Source: Bacteroides rodentium JCM 16496
Lineage (GTDB): Bacteria; Bacteroidota; Bacteroidia; Bacteroidales; Bacteroidaceae
Length of the DNA stretch: 64,000 nt
Direction of reading: 5' to 3'
NCBI RefSeq assembly: GCF_000614125.1
Contig: NZ_BAKJ01000009.1
Location: forward strand, 55,211-119,210
This document shows positions 18,516-26,710 of this stretch, piece after piece. Each line of letters opens with the position of its first letter. Position 1 is the stretch's first letter. The notes under the pieces were generated by a model. It ran no database searches and had not been told where the DNA came from. It was given only the letters and a program-made list of their open reading frames with translations. The position numbers were made by a program, and so were the translations under genes.

Positions 18516-19285
18516 ATCACACCTCCGCTTTCATTCGATGCCCCGTCCTCCTCGTTGGTAAAGAGGATGGTGATGCCTATCAGCAGCAGCATGATGAGCG
18601 AGAGGGCGGCACCGTAGTTCCACATTCCGTTGTAAATATTCTCTTGCACCGTGGTGCCGAACAGCTTGATGTTGTTCATCGTCAGCAACTCGGCAATGGC
18701 AAAGGTAGATACCGTAGGCATGAATACCATCACTATACCACTCATCACTCCCGGCATGGAGAGCGGCAGAATCACCTTGCCGAATACGCGGGTAGGGGAG
18801 GCTCCCAAGTCCTGCGCGGCCTCAATCAGATTGTGGTCCATCTTCTGAAGGGTGTTGTAAATGGGGTATATCATGAACGGCAGGAAATTGTAGACCATAC
18901 CGAACACAAGGGCGCCTTCGCCCAGCGGCAGGTTCAGGAAGTCGAACAGTGCTACTGTGGCAAGCGTACGTATCAAGATATTCACCCACATGGGGAGGAT
19001 GAACAGCACCACCATGGTGCGTGAGGTGTTGAATTGCTTCTGGCTCAGGATATACGCCGCCGGATAGCCCAGCAGCAGGCAGACCAGCGTGGTGATGACG
19101 GCTATTCCGATGGAGTAGACAAACGTGTTCATCGCTTCGGGGTGCATCATGAACTTACGGAAGTTGGCCAGCGTAAACGCTCCTCCGTCGTCCGTAAAGG
19201 CGTAGAGCACGATGAGCAGTAGCGGTACTATGACAAATACAAGCAGAAACAGCGCGTAGGGTACCGTCCAGTTGCGCCGGCGCAT
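18512..19285 (-). CDS. potB: PotB-type ABC permease
   Basis: About 257 aa from the ATG at 19285 (MRRRNWTVPYALFLLVFVIV); a longer in-frame start at 19339 would overlap potA and adds only polar sequence, so it is less likely. Six helices; the EAA loop reads EAAQDLGASPTRVFGKVILP near residue 165. The gap to potA is 16 bp, and the stop overlaps the potC start. Confidence 0.93.
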   Translation of the reverse strand: MRRRNWTVPYALFLLVFVIVPLLLIVLYAFTDDGGAFTLANFRKFMMHPEAMNTFVYSIGIAVITTLVCLLLGYPAAYILSQKQFNTSRTMVVLFILPMWVNILIRTLATVALFDFLNLPLGEGALVFGMVYNFLPFMIYPIYNTLQKMDHNLIEAAQDLGASPTRVFGKVILPLSMPGVMSGIVMVFMPTVSTFAIAELLTMNNIKLFGTTVQENIYNGMWNYGAALSLIMLLLIGITILFTNEEDGASNESGGVI

Positions 19286-19301
19286 AAAGAAATGGGATAA
19301 C

Positions 19302-20707
19302 TTATTGAGCACTTCCTTCCTTATTAAGAGATTGAACAATCCGTATATTTTGAGGGGCGATGGTGATACCTACGCGGTCGCCGTCGTCCCACACGTCGTT
19401 GGTGTCTACAAAGATGTCTTCGTCCCAGTCCGTAAACACGGTCAGGTGGTAATGGTTTCCTTTGTAGAGGATGAATTTCACTTCACCCGTCAGACGACCG
19501 TCCTCTTCGTTGTCCTCGAGGATGACGTGCTGGAAGTCCACTTCCACCTGTACGTTGCTGCCCGGTTCGATGCCTTGCACGGCAGGCACTCGAAGTTGCA
19601 GCCCAGGAACTCTACATGTGTCTCGTCCACCAGCTTTCCTTCGAAGGTGTTGCAGGTGCGTTCCTTCTTCATCACGTGGATGTCGAAGGGCTTCACCAGC
19701 AGGCCCACTTCGCGTCCTGCCTCGAAGGCATGGTAGTCCTGCACCATCAGCTCGTAGCCTTCGCGCGTCTGCACCAGCATTTCGTAGTGCACACCTTTGA
19801 AGATGCAGCTGGTTACGGTGCCCGTCAGCTGTGCGGCGTCGGATACGTCGAAGATGTAGATGTCTTCGGGGCGAATCACTACGTCCACCTGCATCTGCTC
19901 GCCAAATCCCGTGTCCACGCATTCAAATTCGTGTCCGCAGAAGGTGACGGCTTTATCCTTTATCATGACTCCGTTCAAGATGTTGCTTTCGCCGATGAAG
20001 TCTGCTACGAAGGAGTTGATGGGCTCGTTGTAGATGTCCGTCGGCACGCCTATCTGCTGGATGCGTCCTTCGCTCATCACGACGATGGTATCACTCAAGG
20101 TCAGTGCCTCTTCCTGGTCGTGGGTGACGTAGACGAAAGTGATGCCCAGCTTCTGGTGCATCTCCTTCAGTTCCATCTGCATGTCCTTGCGCATCTTGAG
20201 GTCCAGGGCGGCAAGGGGCTCGTCCAGCAGCAGCACTTCGGGTTCGTTGACGATGGCTCGGGCAATGGCTACGCGCTGTTGCTGCCCGCCGGAGAGGGAG
20301 TCCACGTCGCGGTCCTCATAGTCCGTCATGCCCACCATGCGCAGGGCTTGCTTCACCTTCTTCTCGATGGTGGCACCGGGCAGCTTCTTCAGCTTCAGCC
20401 CGAAGGCAATGTTGTTGAACACGTTGAGGTGGGGGAAGAGGGCGTACTTCTGGAACACGGTGTTCACCGGACGCTTGTGCGGCGGTGTCTGTGTGATGTC
20501 CTTTCCGGCAATGGTGATTACTCCTTCCGAGGCTGTCTGAAAGCCTGCAATGAGGCGCAACAGTGTTGTCTTTCCGCAGCCGGACGGTCCCAATATTGTT
20601 ACAAACTCGCCCTTACGGACAGACAAATTCACATCATTCAGCACGGCCTTGTCTCCGAAGAATTTCGATACGTGCTCCACACCGATGATGCAATCGGACT
20701 TTTGCAT
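19302..20707 (-). CDS. potA: PotA-type ABC ATPase, frameshifted
   Basis: ATPase energising the polyamine importer. Walker [18 protein letters not shown] (about residue 39), signature [19 protein letters not shown], Walker [13 protein letters not shown], then TOBE domains ([15 protein letters not shown]). The frame breaks near 19585 after NFEC. One restored C (TGC CCT GCC) continues as [20 protein letters not shown] to the stop at 19302, about 468 aa. As read, the product would lose about 85 C-terminal residues including the second TOBE half, which binds regulators in this family. Confidence 0.93.
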
Positions 20708-20919
20708 AAGCGTCTTTTACTTTATCCAAACGAATTAAACAAATCTCAGAAGAAAGCTGAAATAAAATAAAAACAGTTTCTCAGACTTTCAAAAAAGCGA
20801 GTGCAAAGTTACATAATTTATCGGGATTTTTCGCCTTACTCTAAAATTCATTATTCCTATGAAGTTAAAATAATAAGTAATACCTTTGCTGGCAGTATTG
20901 ATATTAAAAAAACTATTGC

Positions 20920-21684
20920 ATGATGGAAAAGAAAATAGTACTCATCACCGGAGCCTCCTCGGGAATAGGGGAAGGCTGCGCGCGTAAATTTGCCATGAAC
21001 GGTTACCGGCTTATACTCAATGGCCGTAATGTGGAGAAACTGAATGCTGTAAAGAAAGAATTGTGGGAGAAATATGGAGCCGATGTGTATCTGCTTCCTT
21101 TCGATGTCCGCGACCGGCAGGCTGCCCGTGCCGCCCTCGAATCCCTTCCGGAGGAATGGAAGGCGATAGACATACTGGTGAACAATGCCGGACTCGTCAT
21201 CGGTGTGGACAAGGAACATGAAGGCAACCTGGATGAATGGGACATCGTCATCGACACTAACGTGAAAGCCTTGCTTGCCATGACCCGCCTCGTGGTTCCC
21301 GGTATGGTGGAGCGTGGCCGTGGCCACGTCATCAACATGGGGTCCATTGCCGGAGATTACGCCTATCCGGGCGGCAGTGTGTACTGTGCCTGCAAGGCCG
21401 CCGTCAAGGCCCTTTCCGACGGGCTCCGCATCGACCTGGTGGATACCCCGGTACGCGTGACGAACATCAAGCCCGGGTTGGTGGAAACCAATTTCTCCGT
21501 CGTCCGTTTCCGTGGCAACCGGGAGGCGGCCGATAATGTATATAAAGGTATACGCCCGCTGACCGGCGACGATATAGCCGAAGTGGTCTATTTCGCCGCT
21601 GCCGTCCCCGAGCATATCCAGATTGCGGAAGTGCTGGTGATGCCTGCCAACCAGGCCACGGGGACAATTGTCAGCCGGAAATAG
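20920..21684 (+). CDS. short-chain dehydrogenase/reductase (YdfG-like)
   Basis: 254-aa classical SDR. The NADP(H) site is TGASSGIGEGCARKFA at residues 10-25, followed by NNAG near residue 88, the catalytic Ser in INMGSIAGDYAYPGG and the YxxxK pair in SVYCACKAAVKALS. This spacing matches the YdfG 3-hydroxy acid dehydrogenase group, which oxidises serine or reduces malonic semialdehyde in E. coli. Substrate here is inferred only by similarity. Divergent from potA and not obviously linked to the GH36 gene 100 bp downstream. Confidence 0.92.
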   Translation: MMEKKIVLITGASSGIGEGCARKFAMNGYRLILNGRNVEKLNAVKKELWEKYGADVYLLPFDVRDRQAARAALESLPEEWKAIDILVNNAGLVIGVDKEHEGNLDEWDIVIDTNVKALLAMTRLVVPGMVERGRGHVINMGSIAGDYAYPGGSVYCACKAAVKALSDGLRIDLVDTPVRVTNIKPGLVETNFSVVRFRGNREAADNVYKGIRPLTGDDIAEVVYFAAAVPEHIQIAEVLVMPANQATGTIVSRK

Positions 21685-21784
21685 AATTTGTATAAGGATA
21701 TGATAAAATGATACTATTTTATCTTCGGGGAAACGCCTACATTTGCGCACTGCTAAATGAATATAGAATCTAAACAAGAAAAGC

Positions 21785-23985
21785 ATGAATTTCAAGAAAC
21801 GAACAAATTTCCTACTTGGAGCACTGCTGCTGACTGGCAGCATGTTGGCTCAAAACGTATGTGTATCCACTCCGAAAACCTCTTTGGTGCTTTCGGCTCC
21901 TGAAGGCGGTACACTGAGACACTTGTATTATGGTAACAGACTTTCTGAAGCCGACTTGCAGAATATTGCCACGACAGAAGCGGCCCATACGGCCTATCCC
22001 GAATATGGATTGAACGCTCCCGTGGAGACGGCCCTCGCTGTGAAGCATGCCGACGGTAACATGACCCTCCAGCTCGAAGTGCTGAACGTGACTACCGGGA
22101 AGGAAGGGAATGCCGTGACGACCGTCGTGGCGCTGAAGGACAAGGTGTATCCCTTCTTCGTCAACGTCTGTTACCGTGCCTGGCAGGATGCCGACGTGAT
22201 AGAATCCTGGACTGAAATCTCCCATCAGGAGAAGAAGCCGGTGGTGCTCAACCAGTTTGCCTCCGGCTATCTGCATCCGCCGTGGCGATGTGTGGCTGTC
22301 CCATCTCTCCGGCTCCTGGGCCAATGAAGGGGCTTTGACGCAGGAACCTCTCACTCCGGGCATGAAGGTCATCAAGAATAAGGATGGTGTGCGCAATTCC
22401 CATACCGACCATGCCGAAGTGATGTTCTCCCTTGACGGCCGTCCGCAGGAGAACACGGGTAACGTGATTGGCGCAGCCCTCTGTTACAGCGGCAACTACA
22501 AGCTTCGCATTGAGACGCACGATGATGAATACCACCATTTCTTTGCCGGAATCAACGAAGAGAACTCTACTTATTCCTTGAAGAAGGACGAGCTTTTCCG
22601 TACTCCCGAACTTGCCCTGACTTATAGTAATGAAGGATTGAGTGGCGGCAGCCGTAACTTCCATCGCTGGGCACGCCTGCACAAGCTGGCGCACGGCACT
22701 ACCCCCCGCAAGATTCTTTTGAATAGTTGGGAAGGCGTGTACTTCGACATCAACCAGCAAGGTATGGACCAAATGATGGCGGACATCGCTCCATGGGCGG
22801 CGAGTTGTTCGTGATGGACGACGGCTGGTTCGGCGACAAGTATCCCCGTAAGAACGACAGCTCATCGCTCGGCGACTGGGTGGTGGACAAGAACAAGCTG
22901 CCTAACGGTGTCAAGGGGCTGCTGAGTGATGCCAAGAAGCACGGCATCAAGTTCGGCATCTGGATTGAACCGGAGATGGCGAACACCACCAGCGAACTCT
23001 ACGAACAGCATCCCGACTGGGTGCTCAAAGCTCCCGAACGCGACCTCGTGCTGGGACGCGGCGGCACGCAAGTGGTGCTCGACCTTGCCAACCCTGCCGT
23101 GCAGGACTTTATCTTTAAAGTGGTGGACGACTTGATGGTGGCTTATCCTGAGATAGATTACATCAAGTGGGATGCCAATATGTCTGTTATGAACCATGGC
23201 TCCCAATACTTGACTAAGGACAATCAAAGCCACCTGTACATCGAGTATCACCGTGGCTTTGAAAAGGTGTGCCAGCGCATCCGTGCCAAATATCCCGACC
23301 TCACCATCCAGCATGCGCCAGTGGCGGTGGTCGTGCCAACTATGGAGTGCTGCCTTACTTCGACGAGTTCTGGGTGAGCGACAATACCGATGCCCTTCAG
23401 CGTGTCTACATGCAGTGGGGAACTTCCTATTTCTTCCCTGCCATCGCCATGGCATCGCACATCAGTGCTGCTCCCAATCATCAGACATTCCGCACCATTC
23501 CTCTGAAATATCGGATAGACGTTGCCATGAGTGGCCGCCTGGGCATGGAAATCCAGCCCAAGAACATGACGGAAGAAGAAAAGGCGCTTTGCAAGAATGC
23601 CATTGCCGAGTACAAGACCATCCGTCCCGTGGTGCAGTTGGGCGACATCTACCGCCTGCTTTCTCCTTATGACAAGCAGGGAGCGGCTTCGCTGATGTAC
23701 GTGGCTCCGGAGAAGGATAAGGCTGTCTTCTACTGGTGGAAAACAGAACACTTCTGCAACCAGCACCTGCCGCGTGTGAAGATGGCAGGGCTCTGTGCCG
23801 ACAAGCAATATCGGGTGCATGAGCTGAACCGTATAGATAATGTTCCCTTGAACTACGAAGGAAAGACTTTCAGCGGTGCCTATCTCATGGCGAACGGACT
23901 GGAGATTCCTTACACACATAAGGTGGACTACCACAAGCAGAACGACTATTCAAGCCGTGTGCTTTATCTGGAAGAGGTGAAATGA
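21785..23985 (+). CDS. GH36 alpha-galactosidase, three frameshifts
   Basis: Secreted enzyme releasing terminal alpha-galactose from raffinose-type sugars or galactomannan. Signal peptide MNFKKRTNFLLGALLLTGSM with cleavage after LAQ. GH36 marks: FVMDDGWFGDKY, KFGIWIEPEMAN, the nucleophile Asp in EIDYIKWDANMS and the acid/base Asp in FDEFWVSDNTDALQ. The frame breaks near 22275 (two bases missing, restoring YLHIRRGDVW), 22790 (one base, restoring ADIASMGGELFV) and 23311 (one G, restoring TIQACASGGGRANYG). The repaired length is about 734 aa, standard for the family. No SusCD pair flanks it. Confidence 0.92.
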
Positions 23986-23991
23986 CGTGAA

Positions 23992-24088
23992 TAAAGTTGA
24001 GGTTTAGCCGCGTAAAGTTGAGGTTTAGCCGCGTAAAGTAGAGGTTTAGCCGCGTAAAGTAGAGGTTTAGCGGCGTAAAGGTGAGGTT
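23992..24088. repeat. 21-bp tandem array, 4.6 units
   Basis: Units start at 23992, 24013, 24034, 24055 and 24076. Each reads TAAAGTNGAGGTTTA followed by GCCGCG; units 3 and 4 have A at the variable base. It begins 7 bp after the alpha-galactosidase stop. A second array of the same family lies at 55284-55347 in inverse orientation. Confidence 0.92.
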
Positions 24089-24090
24089 GA

Positions 24091-24218
24091 TGGGTACAGT
24101 GGTACAGTGGTCCTTCTGCCTCACACACACACGCATGTATATAAGTAATGTACGCGTTTATATATATACGCAGGCGTGTGTGTGTGAGGCAGAAGGACCA
24201 CTGTACCCACTGTACCCA
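24091..24218. repeat. 128-bp near-perfect palindrome
   Basis: Left arm TGGGTACAGTGGTACAGTGG, TCCTTCTGCCTCACACACAC and ACGC; the right arm is its inverse and ends GGACCACTGTACCCACTGTA then CCCA. The arms are about 45 bp with one extra base on the right, and the centre is alternating purine-pyrimidine (GTATATAAG, TTATATATATACG). It could be cruciform-forming or a strong mRNA hairpin after the alpha-galactosidase. It has no coding content. Confidence 0.92.
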
Positions 24219-24543
24219 TGTTTGGATGCCTCACCTTTTCTTTTCGTATCTTTTTTTGAGGGGGAGACTGTCCGAAAACTCTGCAGCAGCTTTCTTTTTG
24301 ATAATTTTTCAGACGCAGATGACAAGTTGCCGCATTCTGCCTGAAAAGGGGAGGTGGCAGACACTTTTATCTTGGGTTCAACAGTACGCATTCGTTTTGA
24401 ATTATGCTAGTATTTGATTATTAATATTTCAACTTGAAATGCCCTTGCTTCGATTTGCCCACTAAAGTTCGCAAATTTATTTTTGTTAATCTATTACCTG
24501 TAATATGGTCTGTATGGGAATAAAAGTAAGCTGATATACAACA
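24219..24543. other. gene-free spacer
   Basis: No ORF with coding character, RNA gene or long repeat was recognised in this 325-bp stretch. It lies between the palindrome and the tRNA-Lys terminator. Confidence 0.6.
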
Positions 24544-24573
24544 AAAAAAGGAGACTACTATGTAATCTCCTTT
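24544..24573 (-). terminator. terminator of tRNA-Lys
   Basis: Minus-strand stem AAAGGAGATTAC / GTAGTCTCCTTT followed by a T-run, starting two bases after the tRNA 3' end. Confidence 0.85.
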
Positions 24574-24575
24574 AG

Positions 24576-24648
24576 TGAACCGCTTGGGGCTCGAACCCAA
24601 GACCCCAACATTAAAAGTGTTGTGCTCTACCTGCTGAGCTAGCGATTC
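24576..24648 (-). tRNA. tRNA-Lys (anticodon TTT)
   Basis: 73-nt cloverleaf. The acceptor GAATCGC pairs with GCGGTTC (one T-G wobble), discriminator A. D-arm GCTCAGCAGGTAGAGC. Anticodon loop CTTTTAA, anticodon TTT. T-arm GGGTTCGAGCCCC-type (TTGGGTTCGAGCCCCAAG). CCA is not encoded. It is transcribed divergently from ettA. Confidence 0.97.
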
Positions 24649-24674
24649 AATCCTTCATTGCTGTTAAGCGGGTG

Positions 24675-24706
24675 CAAAGATAAATACTTTTTTGGATATT
24701 GCAAAA
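24675..24706 (-). promoter_or_regulatory. promoter of tRNA-Lys
   Basis: Minus-strand TATCTTTG (24682-24675) with TTTTGC at 24706-24701, about 18 bp upstream. The -7 box is about 27 bp before the mature tRNA end. Confidence 0.65.
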
Positions 24707-24724
24707 TAATATCATCTTTTTTCT

Positions 24725-24732
24725 TATCTTTG
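24725..24732 (+). promoter_or_regulatory. -7 box of ettA
   Basis: TATCTTTG about 55 bp before the ettA start. The leader is made of repeated ATTAATC/ATTAATCATTA sequence (24739-24785) and has no Shine-Dalgarno site. Confidence 0.6.
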
Positions 24733-24787
24733 TCCCCATTAATCCTTGATATTAATCATTAATCACTGAACATTAATCATTAAATAC

Positions 24788-26485
24788 ATGGCAACAGTAG
24801 ACGATAAAAAGATTATCTTTTCTATGGTTGGGCTGAATAAAACCATTCAGCAGAACAACAAGCAGGTACTGAAGAACATTTACCTCTCATTTTTCTACGG
24901 GGCAAAAATCGGTATCATCGGTCTGAACGGTTCGGGTAAATCGACCCTGCTGAAGATTATCGCCGGATTGGATAAGTCCTATCAGGGCGAAGTGGTGTTC
25001 TCGCCGGGATATTCCGTGGGGTATCTGGCTCAGGAACCGTACCTCGACCCCACTAAGACTGTAAAGGAAATTGTTATGGAAGGCGTGCAGCCCATTGTGG
25101 ACGCGCTGGCAGAATACGAGGAAATCAACCAGAAGTTCGGCTTGCCCGAATATTATGAGGACCAGGACAAGATGGACAAGCTCTTCTCCCGCCAGGCCGA
25201 ATTGCAGGACATCATCGACGCGACCGATGCCTGGAATCTCGACAGCAAGCTGGAACGCGCCATGGATGCTCTCCGTTGTCCGCCCGAAGACCAGTCCGTG
25301 GAACATCTTTCCGGTGGTGAACGCCGCCGTGTGGCCCTCTGCCGACTGCTGTTGCAGAAGCCCGATGTGCTCCTCCTTGACGAGCCTACCAACCACCTCG
25401 ATGCCGAATCCATCGATTGGTTGGAACAACACTTGCAGCAGTACGAAGGTACGGTGATTGCCGTAACGCACGATCGCTACTTCCTCGACCACGTGGCAGG
25501 CTGGATTCTTGAGCTGGACCGTGGTGAAGGCATTCCCTGGAAGGGTAACTACTCCAGCTGGCTGGAACAGAAGACCAAGCGTATGGAGCAGGAGGAAAAG
25601 ACCGCCAGCAAGCGCCGCAAGACGCTGGAACGCGAGCTGGAGTGGGTGCGTATGGCTCCCAAGGCCCGCCAGGCAAAGGGAAAGGCGCGTCTGAACTCCT
25701 ACGACAAATTGCTGAACGAGGACGTGAAGGAGAAGGAAGAGAAGCTGGAAATCTTTATTCCGAACGGTCCCCGTCTGGGGAATAAAGTGATTGAGGCCAA
25801 GCATGTGGCAAAGGCGTTCGGCGACAAACTGCTGTTCGATGACCTCAACTTCATGCTTCCGCCCAACGGAATCGTGGGCATCATCGGGCCTAACGGTGCC
25901 GGTAAGACCACGCTTTTCCGTCTTATTATGGGGCTGGAAAAGGCAGACAAGGGCGAGTTTGAGGTAGGGGAGACCGTAAAGGTGGCCTACGTGGACCAGC
26001 AGCACAAGGATATTGACCCCAACAAGAGCGTATATCAGGTCATTTCCGGCGGAAACGACCTAATCCGCATGGGTGGACGCGACATCAATGCACGCGCCTA
26101 TCTGTCCCGTTTCAACTTCTCCGGCGCCGACCAGGAAAAACTCTGCGGAGTGCTTTCCGGTGGTGAGCGCAACCGCCTGCACCTGGCGCTCTGCCTGAAG
26201 GAAGAAGGTAATGTGCTTCTTCTCGATGAGCCTACCAACGACATCGATGTGAACACGCTTCGCGCCCTTGAAGAAGGTTTGGAAGACTTTGCCGGATGTG
26301 CCGTGGTCATCAGTCACGACCGTTGGTTCCTTGACCGTATCTGTACGCACATCCTTGCTTTTGAAGGAGATTCCAATGTGTTCTTCTTTGAGGGCTCTTA
26401 TTCCGAATATGAGGAAAATAAACAGAAACGTCTTGGAAAAGAAGAACCCACCCGTGTACGTTATAGAAAGCTCATGAATGACTGA
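24788..26485 (+). CDS. ettA: energy-dependent translational throttle protein EttA
   Basis: 565-aa ABC-F protein with two ATPase cassettes and no membrane domain. It acts at the ribosomal E site. Cassette 1: GLNGSGKSTLLKIIAGLD (about residue 41), LSGGERRRVALCRLLL, VLLLDEPTNHLD. Cassette 2: GPNGAGKTTLFRLIMG (about residue 365), LSGGERNRLHLALCL, VLLLDEPTNDID. The linker between them carries the ABC-F P-site motif region (EWVRMAPKARQAKGKARL), which matches EttA rather than the antibiotic-resistance ABC-Fs. Intact and monocistronic, followed by a strong terminator. Confidence 0.95.
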   Translation: MATVDDKKIIFSMVGLNKTIQQNNKQVLKNIYLSFFYGAKIGIIGLNGSGKSTLLKIIAGLDKSYQGEVVFSPGYSVGYLAQEPYLDPTKTVKEIVMEGVQPIVDALAEYEEINQKFGLPEYYEDQDKMDKLFSRQAELQDIIDATDAWNLDSKLERAMDALRCPPEDQSVEHLSGGERRRVALCRLLLQKPDVLLLDEPTNHLDAESIDWLEQHLQQYEGTVIAVTHDRYFLDHVAGWILELDRGEGIPWKGNYSSWLEQKTKRMEQEEKTASKRRKTLERELEWVRMAPKARQAKGKARLNSYDKLLNEDVKEKEEKLEIFIPNGPRLGNKVIEAKHVAKAFGDKLLFDDLNFMLPPNGIVGIIGPNGAGKTTLFRLIMGLEKADKGEFEVGETVKVAYVDQQHKDIDPNKSVYQVISGGNDLIRMGGRDINARAYLSRFNFSGADQEKLCGVLSGGERNRLHLALCLKEEGNVLLLDEPTNDIDVNTLRALEEGLEDFAGCAVVISHDRWFLDRICTHILAFEGDSNVFFFEGSYSEYEENKQKRLGKEEPTRVRYRKLMND

Positions 26486-26532
26486 TTTTAGTGCGAATTT
26501 GAAAGTGTATTCTTTTACTTGTTGACAATATG

Positions 26533-26565
26533 AAAGCCCTGCTGTGGAATGCAGGGCTTTTTTTT
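26533..26565 (+). terminator. terminator after ettA
   Basis: AAAGCCCTGC, loop TGTGGAAT, GCAGGGCTTT then a run of T. Confidence 0.92.
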
Positions 26566-26644
26566 GTTTGAAAATATCTCAAAAAAACCTTTGTAACCTC
26601 AAAAAATGTAACATTAATATAACACGAGTCTCATTTTTATTAGT

Positions 26645-26652
26645 TATATTTG
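26645..26652 (+). promoter_or_regulatory. -7 box of the TonB receptor/nuclease locus
   Basis: TATATTTG about 58 bp before the receptor start; a matching TTTG at -33 is not clear. Confidence 0.5.
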
Positions 26653-26710
26653 CGACTTAAAACATAAATTAATGTTTAATTAACACTATCTATTAACAAA
26701 AAACAGAATT

